From the NCBI GenBank assembly GCA_026874595.1, contig CM049310.1:38023558-38087557 (forward strand): 64,000 nt of DNA. The letters run 5' to 3'. The DNA is from Sipunculus nudus (lineage: Eukaryota; Annelida; Sipuncula; Golfingiida; Sipunculidae). Below, in pieces: positions 1 through 12,057 of the stretch (positions within the stretch are counted from its first letter, which is position 1; each line of letters opens with the position of its first letter). Position numbers and translations under genes: made by a program. The notes beneath the pieces were generated by a model. It did not search any database. It saw only the letters and a list, made by a program, of their open reading frames with translations, and was not told the origin of the DNA.

Positions 1-144
1 AACATATAGAAGGCGGCTACATGACTCTCCAGAATTATTTCCGAGCTTTCTCATTTTTTTTATGATAGAGATGTTTATATTATAAAAGGCCCTGCTTATA
101 TTCCATTTATCAATTCAAATATGACTAATAAAACCATTTTTGTT

Positions 145-1370
145 TGAAAGGCCACCTAACTAAAAAGACCACTTATCTTAAAGACAAACTGCCTAATAAG
201 ACCGCCTGTCTGAAAGACCACGTGTGTAAACCGATCACACGACTAAAAAATCCAGCTGTCTGAAAATCCAACTGACTATTGAAACCCCTGTCGGAAAGAC
301 CACCTGCCGAATAAGACCACCTGTCTCATAGACCAGCTGCAAACTTTGACCACCTGTATGAAAGACCAGCTGCCTAATAAGACCATCTGTCTGAAAGACA
401 AGCTGCAACTTAAAACCAAAAGTCTGACTACTTACCTTAAAGGCCACCTGCCCAAAAAGACCAACTGACACAAGTACACCTGTCTGAAAGACCAGATGCC
501 TTATAATACCACTTCCCTAATTGACATCCTGACTTATAAAACCACCTGACTAATAAGACCACCTGACTTATATGACCGCCTGTCTGAAAGACCACGTGTC
601 TAATAAGACCACCAGACTAACAAGTACACCTGTCTGAAAAACCAGATGCCTTATAATACCACTCCCCCAATTGACAACCTGACTTATAAAAGCACCTGAC
701 TTATTAGACCATTTGTCTGAAAGCCACCTGCCTAATAAGACCACCTGTCTGAAAGACAAGATGCTTGATATGACTACCTATCTGAAAGACCCCTGACTAT
801 TAAGACCACCTGTCCCATAGACCAGCTGCAACCTTTGACAACCTGGCTGAAAGACCAGCTGCCTAATAAGACCACTGTCTCACCACCTACCTAAAAAAGA
901 CCACCTGCCTGAAAATACCATCTGCATTATAGTCATGCTGCCTAATAGACTCAATAATAATAAGAACACTTGTCTGAAAGACCACCTGCCTTATAAGACC
1001 ATTTTCCAAATAGACCACCTGACTAATAACGCCACCTGTTTGAAAGACCACTTGCCTAAAAAGACCACCTGCCTAATAAGACAACCTGACAAACAGACCA
1101 CCTGACTAATAAGACCACCTGTATAATAGACCACCTGCTTAATATGACCACCTATCTTAAATACCACCTGACTATTAAAACCACCTTTCTGTAAGACCAC
1201 CTGACTACCACTGTCTGTCCACCTACCCAAAAAGACCACAAGCCTTAAATGACCACTTGCCTAATAGACAACCGGACTTATAGAACACGTATCTGAAAGA
1301 CCCCTTGACATATAAGAACACGTGTCTAGCAAGAGCACCTGACAAATAAGATCACGTGTCTACGTTTTAC
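145..1370. repeat. Minisatellite, 16-17 bp unit
   Basis: A long run of degenerate units close to AAGACCACCTGCCTAAT alternates with versions ending in GTCTGAAAG. The period is 16 to 17 bases, so there are on the order of 70 units. Reading frames through it give repetitive peptides such as VVFxTGGLIRQ, which are a by-product of the repeat and not a protein. It lies beyond exon 4 of the B4GALT gene A and may sit in that gene's next intron or in its 3' flank. The units drift in sequence, so this is an old array. Confidence 0.9.
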
Positions 1371-2222
1371 TTTTAAATGATTAAACCGGAAGCAAGCACA
1401 ATGATTTTTTTTCAGGTAGGGTTTTCATATCAGCACGTATTATATTGGCTGCTTAAGAGGCTTCTAGTCCTTTAAAGGCTCTGATACGATAGGTTGCGGC
1501 AATAGGACCAAATATTGAACCACAGACGCCTCCATCCTAGTATTACAGAGATTTATAAAAGAATACACGAGGCTTGGACGCCTTTTTATTAACTACTAGA
1601 TAAATTCAACATTACGTAAAAAACGGCAAAATAGCAACATATGCATTTTTCATATTTCCATACGTACGTGAACGAAGAAAGTAACTTTAAGACCCAAGAA
1701 TTAAATGCCGTCAAAGAAAATCAATTTAGAAATAATACTACTGTCAAATAAAGAACATCCTCATAACACCAGAAAGAATGTAAAACTGAAGCAAGTTAAA
1801 GATACTTTAAACAAACAAAAAAAAGAATACAGCTCATGAGCACAAAAACTGCCGGAATGAAGACCGATAGCACAACACATACCCAGAAAAAGCTGTTACG
1901 TGTATCAGGAGTCAACATCATTTAAAAATATATCACTGGCCTCAGGGTCAGCATTCACGTGTTTTTACGCTTCTTTAATAGATATTTTTTATGTGTTCAA
2001 TAATAACGTTTATTATCTGAAATTCACTTGAACAAACAAACTGTTTGTAGGAGCATGAAAGAAGTATACCTGGAAATACGGGCAGTGGACTTGCATACTC
2101 GTAACATTTCTATCTTTTAAAGTCATCAAATACTAGTAAAAGACTGGTAGTTTACTACATTATCCTTCTATTTATCCGGGTTATAACGGTTGTTACCAGT
2201 CTCACATATTTTTCTGCCTCAC
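1371..2222. other. Intron or 3' flank of B4GALT gene A, no gene seen
   Basis: AT-rich sequence between the minisatellite and exon 4 of gene A. I searched the minus strand for counterparts of gene B exons 5 and 6 (the ARYKSINH and FLKDGINS segments) and did not find them. If gene A is complete, those exons lie before base 1. Confidence 0.6.
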
Positions 2223-2345
2223 CTGTAATAGAGATCATCGTCTTCTCCGCCCCATCCAAAGTAAGCGTTAGAAAAACCGTTGATTTGGCGAAACTGACTT
2301 TCGGTGAAGGTGCTAGCACCTCCAATCAAATTGCCGAACAAAAAT
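2223..2345 (-). CDS. B4GALT-like gene A, exon 4 (catalytic, WGWGGEDDD-type motif)
   Basis: This 123-base exon translates to a segment containing IGGAST, INGFSNAYF and GWGGEDDDLYYR, the hallmark block of beta-1,4-galactosyltransferases that holds the catalytic acidic residues. It is bounded by TTTTAG on the 5' side and GTGAGG on the 3' side. It starts in phase 2, matching the end of exon 3, and ends in phase 2. The length equals that of exon 4 in gene B and, from family knowledge, that of the vertebrate exon. The residue two before the Gly-Gly pair is Leu, where vertebrate B4GALT1 has Tyr289. The reading frame is open. Golgi lumenal glycosyltransferase is the expected role. Confidence 0.9.
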
Positions 2346-3235
2346 CTAAAATATATTATAAATAATCAAGTTCAATCTCTAATGTCATTTTAGATCTTAT
2401 TTAGGAAGTGATTTTGTACTATATTTTTAGATATTTCGGGGATATGTTCTGGCATAACATTGTTTCACGATCATAGTGACGTTGACAATATTTAACCGAT
2501 TTGTCTTCGTGGAATAATAGACTAGAAGACCGTCTGATTGGTTTACCACTTGTTGTGTTTCATAGAAGACTTAAAGAAGAGCCACAGGGCATAAAAAATT
2601 ATACCACATGTATATTATTGACGAAAGAAAATAAATACGCAGCATTAATGTCCAGGAGTCTACGAGTGTGTGATTCATTCCCCCGTGGTACTCTTCTTTT
2701 ATACAAGAAACCATTTTAAATTGCCGGCCAGGTGCAATGTTCACAGCTGGTCACAACAAAGCTAACACAATTAAAAACAATAATGAGACCACTGAAAACG
2801 ATAAACGATCAGACCTTTTAAGCCTTCTAGAGACATACTTTACCAAACAATTGATGTAGCTGAATAACATCATAAGACGAAAAAAAAAAAAAAAGAAAGC
2901 TTGTCAGCGGATCGAGGAGGTATTAGAGCCTGCCTTGACCGACCTGACCGATTTATGTTGCTTTTGGTTCAAAGTAGTAGGCAAATTTAAATTAACATTT
3001 ATTGAACGAATAGGATAGAGAAAAATTTATAATATGAATGTCACTTTCTTGAAACACCTGGAGAACGTATCCCGCGGTGCCGTTCACTGGATATTGTGAA
3101 GCTGATTCAGTGCAGTCTTTAAGATGATGAATGGAGTAATATGTGAAAAAGGTAGTTAACCTCGAACAATTATAACTTTGTAACATTTGTAATTATTCTT
3201 CATGAAAAAAAAGAGAGGACGTGTAAAAAAGAGAA

Positions 3236-3535
3236 ACTAGAAATCTGCATTCAAAGAGATGCAGGCCTCCACCATGTGGTGGTCCCTATTGTGAGATGCT
3301 TTCAAAACCATGAGCGCATTCAATTATTCGGCTCATATACCCCGGTTTATTCGTACATAAATGATTTGACATTTGTGAATATTCCTTGCTTATATTCCTG
3401 AATCGGGATAATGTGCAGGATCCACATGAAAATCTGATTGATTCAATTTCAGGAGTGTGCGAGATATTTTGTGTACATACACACAAATGCACGGAATGAA
3501 CGCATTCCCTCCTGGCGGAGACAATAAGTGAACCA
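3236..3535. repeat. Dispersed ~290 bp repeat, copy 1
   Basis: Sequence from AAATCTGCATTC to GAACGCATTCCCTCCTGGCG is repeated in the same orientation at about 6160-6435, with many substitutions and small indels. Both copies carry TTATTCGGC-CATAT and TTTGTGAATAT in the middle. It lies in the intron between exons 3 and 4 of gene A. The open frame that runs from exon 3 into it is fortuitous read-through past the splice donor. Confidence 0.7.
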
Positions 3536-3586
3536 ATGGTAGCATGTTCCTTCCATTTATAACCGTCTACAAACAATAAAACATAC

Positions 3587-3774
3587 GTGTAATTCCATCT
3601 GCTGCTGGCTACTGAAAGATGCTGAGGATGATCGGAGCACGTGTAGTTGATTCTATCATCCTCTGGCAGCTCATCAATGTCGTGTAAAATAAAGCAGTCG
3701 TAGCGCCCCCTGGCGGTGATCTCTAAAAACCCGGCATTGTAAAGCAGGCCTTTGTTGAACATGTCCCTCTTCGT
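3587..3774 (-). CDS. B4GALT-like gene A, exon 3 (DxD metal-binding exon)
   Basis: This 188-base exon encodes KRDMFNKGLLYNAGF, then CFILHDIDELPEDDR, then HPQHLSVASSRWNYT. In B4GALT enzymes this region carries the DxD motif that binds the metal of the UDP-sugar; here it is Asp-Ile-Asp. The acceptor is TTGCAG and the donor GTATGT. It starts in phase 0 and ends in phase 2, as does the 188-base exon of gene B. The frame stays open past the donor into intron, but the homology stops at the donor, so the splice end is preferred. Confidence 0.92.
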
Positions 3775-4316
3775 CTGCAACATATCGTATTCTGGTTACA
3801 CAAAGATGAAATTTCGGTAATTTACACATTCATTCATCGCATTTTTCATCCATATATTTATACTTTCAGTACTAATGTTCCAGGAAAGTATGGGTTGTTG
3901 CCCATACAGTATCTGTTCGGCCTTCCGGGCGAACATATCATTTGTGTGCATAACATATTTGGAAATTATAATGCATTTGAAAAATAAAGCTTAACATCAT
4001 TCTGCCGATAAAATTATATGTGAACGACGACTAATTACCATAAAACTAGGACTAAACAAACAAAAAGCCATCATTACGGAGGCATTGTTTATGATGGTAA
4101 AAAATAAGATCCAGGTAAAACATCATGCCGGCCCGCTCAGAGACACACTTTATGTGAGCCACAACCAACCTGGAAACTCAAACCAAACAATCAAAACACC
4201 AGCATTACGGAGCAGGTTTGAGGATTTAGGAAAGGTCGGGGACCAATCAAGTAGGACTTATGTCAAACCACAAGAAAGGTCCCCAAAAAGATACTGAAAG
4301 GGGAGAGGGGTGTCGA

Positions 4317-4362
4317 CCGGGAGCCTCCCCCCCCCCCCCCCCCCCCCCCACACACACACACC
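4317..4362. repeat. Poly-C plus (CA)n simple repeat
   Basis: A run of about 20 C followed by (AC)n in the intron between exons 2 and 3 of gene A. Length is uncertain because such runs are error-prone in sequencing. Confidence 0.9.
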
Positions 4363-4444
4363 TCGACTGCTTCTGCGCAAGCATTTTATACATATAATTG
4401 TGAACATGCAAGGTTTTGCACATTTTATATGAGCAACAACAAAC

Positions 4445-4674
4445 CTGTTCTATTAGAAATATTGTGTAGTCAAGCTTCTGTCGTTGAAGAAAAGGGTGCA
4501 TGTGGTTTAAGAAAATCCCCCGGTTTCGTTCCCTGTCGCGGTAAGTTACCAGAATGGCCACACGGTGGCGCGCCCTGCAGTCGGACGGGCTCCATCTTCC
4601 ACCCCTGACTTGGGGAAACTTTTCTTCAAGTTGTCTCAGGTTAAAATCCTTCACAACCACTATAATTGGACCTC
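4445..4674 (-). CDS. B4GALT-like gene A, exon 2 (start of catalytic domain)
   Basis: This 230-base exon encodes PIIVVVKDFNL, GGRWSPSDCRARHRVAILV, YRDRERN, and MHPFLQRQKLDYTIFLIEQ. That order, a GG-W-P-DC segment, the VAIxxxxRxR nucleotide-binding stretch and the HPxLQRQxLDYxIxxIxQ stretch, is the standard N-terminal part of the B4GALT catalytic domain. Acceptor is TTCAG and donor CAG|GTTTGT. It begins in phase 1, matching the phase-1 end of the candidate first exons, and ends in phase 0. Confidence 0.93.
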
Positions 4675-5084
4675 CTGAATATAAAATACATACATTTAAC
4701 ATCTGGAATTTAAAATCATATGCTTTGATTCAAATGTAAGTTCCCAAGTACTATCCGGCGTGTGTGAGTGACACAAGGGGAAATATATACTGAGTTTTGT
4801 AGGATGGAAAACCACCTAGGTACGGACAACGTTTCATCTTTTTGCTTTGCGTAACAAAGATGTGACAATTTACTGTGTTCCATACTGTCTTAGTTTTACA
4901 CATTTAAAATAGAAGTTTATATTGTTCTTCTAAATTAAAGTACTCACACTTTTGTTCTAGACATTTTTAATTTTGCAATTGGGCGGTCAAATTTAGATTC
5001 CTTCGATTTTAAAAAGTACAGCCAAATTAGTGCCACCTGGTGGCTAAGTGAACTCTTAAAGACAATTGCCTTTCCAAAATTGTA

Positions 5085-6030
5085 TCCATTGGACCCGTCC
5101 GATCCACAATCTTGAGCTGGACCGGACCGTGCGCCGCTAACACTTAATACCAGACCGCTTATCTCTGGACTGTACCTGTCCGGACCGGTCCAGACCGATC
5201 CACCAATTTTTAAAGGTTTAAGCTAAACACATGACTTTAAAGATTTAGTTTAAACCTACAAATCTAAGTATGAACAAGGTGCAATTGACCTCTCAATGAG
5301 AATGTTAACGGCAAAAGTATAATTATATTACTTGTTATATTCTGTTGTTTTGCTCTCTGAATAACAGTAAAGGGTCATTTTGTGACAGTAATGTATTAAA
5401 ATGTTCAGCATTAGTATAATTGTGTCCTGCTGCGTTTAAGATTGCTGATGCTTGTCCTCTATAACACTGTGTATCAAAGAATAATAACAATAATTTCTAT
5501 ACATTAAATACATACAACAAAATATGCTCTATATATCGAATCATTAACATTAGATTAATACGTTTTTATTATTTTGAAATTTGATTTAAACCACTCCATC
5601 ACTATTCCTCTGCGGTCAACCTGCATCCATCCCCGAGCAAATTCTTTGTATCAGCTCACCTCACCCTGTACAATTTTGTTTAATTTCTAACCACGGTGCC
5701 CCGAACAGTAACACAAAATATTCAACTTTTGTCATTTAAAATCAAAGCCAGGTCTTTCGATTAACGTATAGATTATAATATAACATTTATTGCAAGGTTT
5801 GCTGTGTATGTGATATTCGGTTTTGTTAAATATTCGAACAAATATATGTAATGCAAACAAATCATGCAGAATAAAAGCAGCATAAAAACTACAAGTTTAA
5901 TTTACTTTTTATGATATTTTATTATATAGACCTAACCGTTTGAACCGGTCGACCTACTGAATCGCAACGCCTGCAGCCGGACCGGACCAGGACCGGACCG
6001 CTTATCTGATATTCCGCACCTCTATATTCC
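5085..6030. mobile_element. Degenerate hAT-like non-autonomous element with CCGGACCGG-rich ends
   Basis: Both ends are rich in GGACCGGACC, in an otherwise AT-rich setting, and both carry GACCGCTTATCT. Read on the minus strand, the right end starts AGAGGTGCGGAATATCAG, which resembles the short terminal repeats of hAT elements. The left end does not give a clean inverted match, so the boundaries are uncertain. Positions 5212-5256 form a hairpin of 14 pairs with one mismatch. No transposase is visible. Confidence 0.35.
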
Positions 6031-6159
6031 AGTAGACTAGTGTGCTTGGGCTACGCCCTTTTTTCTACACTGTCTCATCAAACAATATTTGCTACTTGTA
6101 TTGTCTTATTACTGCTTTGGTCTCTATGCGCCATTCTGATAGGTATTCAAAAATAAATT

Positions 6160-6440
6160 AAACTTGAAATCTGCATTCCAAGAAATACAAGTCTCCGCCA
6201 TATGTGCATTCACTTATTCGGCCCATATTCTCAGATTCATTCGGGAATAAGTGACTGTACGTTTGTGAATATAACTCGATGACGTTCCGTAGTCTGCATC
6301 ATATTCATGATCCACCCCAAAAAGATAATCAGCCTTCCTTGGCTATTTCTGGAAAAATCGCGACTTATATTGCGAAAAAATACACATTCTCGAACAAACA
6401 TACGAACGGGGATGAACGCATTCCCTCCTGGCAGAGGCAA
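6160..6440. repeat. Dispersed ~290 bp repeat, copy 2
   Basis: Second copy of the repeat found at 3236-3535, in the same orientation, from AAATCTGCATTCCAAG to GAACGCATTCCCTCCTGGCA. An AATAAATTAAA tract sits next to its start. It lies in the presumed first intron of gene A. Confidence 0.7.
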
Positions 6441-8804
6441 CAAAAATAAAACTATGTAGTGTGCAGAGTTTAGAGTGCATGCTTCAGTTATACAGTAAAA
6501 AGCATGTACTTCCGGACAGAGGTCTTCAATACCACTACTGTATCAAAAGGACAGAGGGTGTCAAATGTGATGGTATGTTTACTTTCATACATTAGTTGAC
6601 AAAAGAAATGCATTGTTTTATATATGCAAAGAAAAAACTATAGACATTAAGAGTAACAACTGATTTTTTTATTCAGTTAGTTGCCAGTCCTACTTTTATT
6701 TATCTATATACTGGTATGCTCATGAGCTCTTGATCTATTAAATTAATCAAAAAGCACTTTAATAATAACATACGCCAAGCCATACTGGTACGCATATATA
6801 CATACACAGAAGCTGTAAACATGCACAAACACACACATACGGGCAAAATACAAAAAAGTGGGTTTTCTACCATATACTTGAACATGTTGTGGCATGTGAC
6901 TCAATGAAGAAGAAGATGAAACGCATTTGGTAACAAATCAGAAAAATAAGGACTGGGTTATGCTATCATATTTTAATTTATTTTAGGTTACTACAATCAA
7001 AAGAAGTAAAAGACAACAAAACAGCTCCGAAGTGTAAGAAAAGCAGAAATGAAAGGCGAATCGGATCATGTTCTGATTTGCATCTTGTATGGTTGTAACA
7101 TCCCGATCAGCTCTACAAGATAAAAAAAGTTCTGATAGGATTAAATACTTAAAGAGTGTTCATGACAGCATTCAGAGGAGCCTTTTCAAAATACACAAAG
7201 CCCGTACTTGAGGAATACCTGTAGAATACCTGAATAATGTACATTAATATCACATTTATTTCTTTCAGGAAGTTCTCTGACGTTTCCATTTTACTGAAGC
7301 GTGACCCGACAAACACTGATGTTTATCACGTTATTATTCGAGAAAAAAAAAACATTCAAAACAGACACCCATTACCTGGAAATGGAACAGACTATCAATG
7401 TCATTTTGCATCTTCACGCTTCAACAGTATTTAATTTCAGTGAACCTCTGATAAAATAAACTGAGATAATATACGTGTGGTTCACGTATTTCCCAGGCAC
7501 ACTGTCTGTTGCCATATCTATCAAGATCTCTATGCTACATTCGAATATAGCAAACTTGTTTGATAAAATCAAATGTTGCACCTGTAAAATTCTATGTGAT
7601 ACGTACCTTTTGTGTTGCAGATATATATGATGCAAGTCTGGCATCATCCGATTTGCTTTTGCTTTTAGTTTGTCTTTCCCGGCATTAACTCCATTGCCGT
7701 TTCATCAGCCATTATTAATAGAGTATGATTATTAACAACTTCTTTTGGCTGTATTATTTGCGTGTCCAACACAACTCTAGATATTGCCTGACTACACACA
7801 AGGCCGTATTCGGTATGTGTTTTCCTGGATGCGTTAATCTATATATAATTAATGGTATATCCGTGATCGTTTGAAGTTGAAGTGTGTGTTTGTGGGGGGG
7901 GGGGGGATGCGTGTGTTTGAGCGTATATATACATGTATGTGACTGTGAGTAAATTCAGTGACGTGTAATTTAATATAAAGGCATTAATTCATGGATATGT
8001 TATCCATTATACTTTTAAGAACAGAGGGTTGGACTCCAGTGCGCAAAATGTATATGGTCAGCTGCTTATAATCTGCTTATATACTTGCAATTACACTTTA
8101 CATGTATTTAATCGTTTTTTTCCCCTTCATTTTGTCAACAAACCTGTGGAAGCGTAAACTGATTTCTGTATTTAGAAGTCTATAACCCTAAATACTATCC
8201 TCCACAATATATTTTGAGCTCCTTATTGATTGAAGATAACTATCAGCATCACGTATAGGGATTAAAACTATTCAAAGGAAAACCCAGGTCGAAAGGCATT
8301 GTTCTTCATAAATACAGTTTTTTTCTGACAATATGTCATTACAGTTATGCAAAATAACCCTTTGGTCCTATATGACAGGCTGACCAAACAGCTCTAAATT
8401 TATCTTTTTAATGCTATTTTATTATTGACCAATGTTTCTTATATTTATCAATATTTAATTTTTGCTCCTACAACCTTGTTATTTTCTGTCTCCATAAACA
8501 TATCTGCATTAACATTAGCACGTTTTGAGTTATGCCACTTCTGGTCAATAAGGTTAATCGAAAAGGCTCAAAAACATCTAAGCCAGAAAACTTAATTTGG
8601 CTGTATGACACCTCATTTAATCCGTAGCAGTACAGTGCGCTGTCCGGTTTTGATATCTTGAATGGTTTTCGAATACAAGTGGCCCATCGGCCATGACGCT
8701 CAGCTGAATTCAAGGAATGTTGAACAATGAGCAAAATGACTGCCAGAGTGCAAACAAATCATGAATTTTGTGAAAGGTCCTTAGAAATGGGTTTCAGTGG
8801 GCTT
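6441..8804. other. Presumed intron 1 of B4GALT gene A, no gene seen
   Basis: AT-rich sequence with a short G-run at about 7897-7907. No open frame longer than 90 codons with recognisable domains, no RNA gene and no clear transposon ends. Confidence 0.5.
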
Positions 8805-10569
8805 TTGGACAGATGACAACTTCATTTGAAGGTCTCATAAAAAGAAAAAAAATGCGTAAAAATTTGAAAAAAAATACAGGGAGTGCCACCAGTCTGCAGG
8901 AACTAATGAAACACTCCATGATCAATTTATATCCAAAGAATCATGGCTATCAAGGCATAAGTTATTCAGATACTGGAGCTTTTGTTTGTATCAAATTTTG
9001 CATTATTTTGGGGGGTAATTCGGAGCCCCATAGCTCCAAGGACATGGGTAACAGAGACCTAATTTCAGGTTTTCAAGGAGATTTTTCATGGACCTCCCTG
9101 GATATTAAGTTTGAATATTCCAGGTCCAGTGGTTACGATTTGTGCCCTGTAAACAGATTACAGTTTCATTGAGGTCGGAAAAAAAGAGAGAAAAAAATTG
9201 TAAAAAATACAGGTGGCACCACCAGTCTGCAGGAAAGGATGGAACATCCCATGATTAATATTCATGCAAAGAATCATGGTCATCAATGCAGTGGTTATTC
9301 AGATACTTGAGCTTTTGTATCAAATTTTGCATTATTCTGGGGGATACTTTTGGGTTTTGGGTTTTTGGTAACAGAGACCTAATTTTCAGTTTCCAAAAAG
9401 ACTTTTCATTGGCCTCTCTGCATGTCAAGAAAGAAGATTCTAGGTCCAGCCGTTATGATTTGTGCCCTGTTAACAGATGACCGCATCTTTTAAGGTATCA
9501 AAAATAGAGAATGAAAATTGTAAAATATAGAAAAAATACAGGTGGCGCCACCAGTCTGCAGAAACCGATGAAACACTCCATGATCAATATACATGTAAAG
9601 AATCATGGTGATCAATGCATTAGTTGTTCAGATATTTGAGTTTTTGTATCAAATTTTCATTATTCTGGGGGGGTATTCAGAGCCCCATAGCTTGAAGAAT
9701 CTGGGTAACAGAGACCTAATTCCAGGTTTCAAAGGAGATTTTTTATGGGCCTCCCCGCATGTCAAGAAAGAAGATTTTAGTTCCAGTTGTTACAATTTGC
9801 GCCCTGTTAACAGATGACTGCATCTTTTAAGGTCTCAAAAATAGAGAAAAAAATCGTAAAAAATCGAAAAAAATACAGGTGGCGCCACCAGTCTGCAGAA
9901 ACTGATGAAACATCTCATGATTAATATGTATGCCAAAAATCATGACCATCAGTGATGTAGTTAATGAGATATTGAAGTTTTTGTATGAAATTTTTCACTA
10001 TTCTGGGGGGTACTTTGGGGCCCCATAGCTCAAAGGATATAGGTAATAGAGACCTAATTTCTGGTTTCCATGGAGACTTTCCATAGGTCTCTCAGAATGT
10101 TAAGAATGAATATTCTAAGTCCAGTCTTTACGATTTGTGCCCTGTTAACAGATGTCCACATTTTTAAAGGTCTCAAAAATAGAGAAAACAATTTGTAAAA
10201 AATCGAAAAATACAGGTGGTGCCACGAGTCTGAAGGAACTGATGGAACATCTCATGATCAATATGTATGCCAAAAATCATGACCATCAGTGATGCAGTTA
10301 ATGAGATATTGAAGTTTTTGTATGAAATTTTTGACTATTCTGGGGGGTACTTTGGGGCCCCATAGCTCAAAGGATATGGGTAACAGAGACCTTATTCCAG
10401 GTTTCCAAGGAAATTTTTTAATGGACCTCTCTGGATGTAAAGTAAGAAGATTCCAGGTCCAGCGGTTACGATTTGTGCCCTGTTAACGGACGAACGGCCG
10501 GACGGACGGACGACGGACAAAAGAGTGATCGCTATAGCTCAGATGACTTACAGTCAGCTGAGCTAAAAA
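8805..10569. repeat. Tandem array, ~335 bp unit, about five units (locus 1)
   Basis: The block CAGGTGGCGCCACCAGTCTG recurs, with variation, near 8879, 9212, 9540, 9878 and 10217, a spacing of 328 to 339 bases. Each unit also contains AATCATGG, TTCTGGGGGGTA, GGTAACAGAGACCTAATT and CGATTTGTGCCCTGTTAAC. The array ends in (GACG)n, then GTGATCGCTATAGCTC, then a TAGCTCA...TGAGCTA hairpin and an A-run. The same unit and the same terminal block occur at 49255-55907, so this is one dispersed element with internal tandem units. Short open frames inside units are chance. Confidence 0.85.
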
Positions 10570-11638
10570 TGCACATTTCGTCATATAGTGTAACTATTTA
10601 CACCTAGAAAGAAAAACAACATTTTATTTGGGTTTAATTGGGTTAAACTAGTTTCCGACCTTTAATATCATTACGTTAAGAAATTGGGTCACTGGAATGA
10701 TATGTCTTGGTCTCGGTAAAGGTAATTTCTTATAAACCACTTTATTGTGAAGTTTAATTACTGTGCAAAATGCAGAATAAGCCGATTTATTGGCCAAAAA
10801 CAGTTTTTAATAACCATCAGCGCCCCGTGTTTTAGGCAAGATCTGATAAATTTGCTAAATCAATAGTTAAAGAGTTACATCTTAATTAGGAAAACTGACG
10901 TTACAATTTTACCCTCATATTGTCGAAAGTCATACCTTTCAGTGCAATTTGACCATTATAAAAAGTTTAGTAGTTGTTAATACAAGACTTCGTACACATT
11001 GTTATTGGAATGATAGGCCTACTTTGAGTCTTGAAACGAGTTATACGGGAATTTGAACTGTATGCAGTAAAACAAATTATCCAACATTTAGTAGTTATGA
11101 TATTTACCAACTATTTACCAATAGTTATAAGGGAATCTTTACACGGTAAGTGTATTTAAAGAGTACATAACAGAGCTAATGATAGATCTGGTTTATTTTA
11201 AATGACAGCATACCTGTAGGCCACCAGACGACAAAAATATCTAACATATTTGCAACCAATATTGCATCATCATCGAGATATACAGTGGGGTTCTGGAGGG
11301 CAGTCGACTAGGGTCTTTTATGCCGCTATTATGTACATGGACATTGGTCTACCCTCTAATACTTGGCTATACGGTCATCACAATAGGGTAATTCGGTAAC
11401 CACATGAACGGTTGAGCTCATATGTGAGGTCAAAGTAGTGATAATGGGAGATGGTCCACATAACTATTTTGAAACGCTCCCTGGCCCCGACTGTGTCTGT
11501 GGCAGATGACTGGTATAAAGCACACTTAGTTCCCTGGATTCGTATAATTTACTAAAGTTAGTTCATCTTAAACAATGTAAAATATATATTTGACAAATAT
11601 AGATGTGCAAGCACGGTTATGACCAACAGGTAACCTAC
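10570..11638. other. Presumed intron 1 of gene A, no gene seen
   Basis: Ordinary AT-rich sequence between the tandem array and the candidate first exon. I see no coding signature, repeat or RNA gene. Confidence 0.5.
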
Positions 11639-11801
11639 CCTTCGGGGAGTCGCACCATTTGAGATCTTCAGACTGATTATGCGAGTTGTGTAGTTTGCCT
11701 GCCGACAACTCGGGACTATTCCAATATTTTCTTCTTCTAAGAATTATCATAGTAAGAAGTACTGCAAACACTGGAACAAAGCGTAGACTTTGATTCCTCA
11801 T
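11639..11801 (-). CDS. Candidate exon 1 of B4GALT-like gene A (cytoplasmic tail, membrane anchor, stem)
   Basis: Starting at the Met of MRNQSL, this encodes a seven-residue basic tail, a hydrophobic stretch FVPVFAVLLTMIIL, an RRRK stop, and a stem ending KWCDSPK before a GTAGGT donor. The layout is that of a type II Golgi membrane protein. Its length, 163 bases, leaves phase 1, which fits exon 2. The start is chosen because the two homologous exons at 41.7 and 56.7 kb also begin with MR; the open frame extends upstream to another Met but that part has no counterpart. It lies about 7 kb upstream of exon 2. Assignment to gene A is by position only. Confidence 0.65.
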
Positions 11802-11902
11802 GCTTCTACTAACCAATTCGACAAACTGACGATTGATCTTGCCTGCTGTGCTTTTTGATCTCTCGTTTACTTTATAGGCGTCATATATCGACATCTATAT
11901 CT

Positions 11903-11983
11903 ATCTGTCTATATCTATATATGTAACTATCCATCTATCTATCTATCTACTAGTATCTATCTATCTATCATTCTCTCCCTCTG

Positions 11984-12054
<71 letters not shown>
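11903..12054. repeat. (TCTA)n, (TC)n and (TA)n compound microsatellite
   Basis: Tracts of ATCT, then CTCTCT, then about 20 TA units follow each other without gaps. Confidence 0.95.

Positions 12055-12057
<3 letters not shown>

Noticed and set aside
145-1370. Regular short repeats that could suggest a CRISPR array, and open frames with repeated VVFxTGG peptides
   Set aside because: Units follow each other without unique spacers and drift in sequence, and the window is eukaryotic. The frames exist only because the repeat lacks stops in some phases.
2501-2719. 72-codon plus-strand frame near B4GALT gene A
   Set aside because: No recognisable domain, lies in the intron between exons 3 and 4 of gene A, and resembles chance frames in composition.
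3286-3586. Extension of the B4GALT exon 3 frame to 165 residues
   Set aside because: The homology ends at the GTATGT donor at 3586, and the rest is a dispersed repeat also present at 6160.
4317-4350. Long poly-C as a biological feature such as a G-quadruplex
   Set aside because: Several long C or G runs occur across the window at repeat edges, and their lengths may be sequencing or assembly artefacts. No evidence for function.
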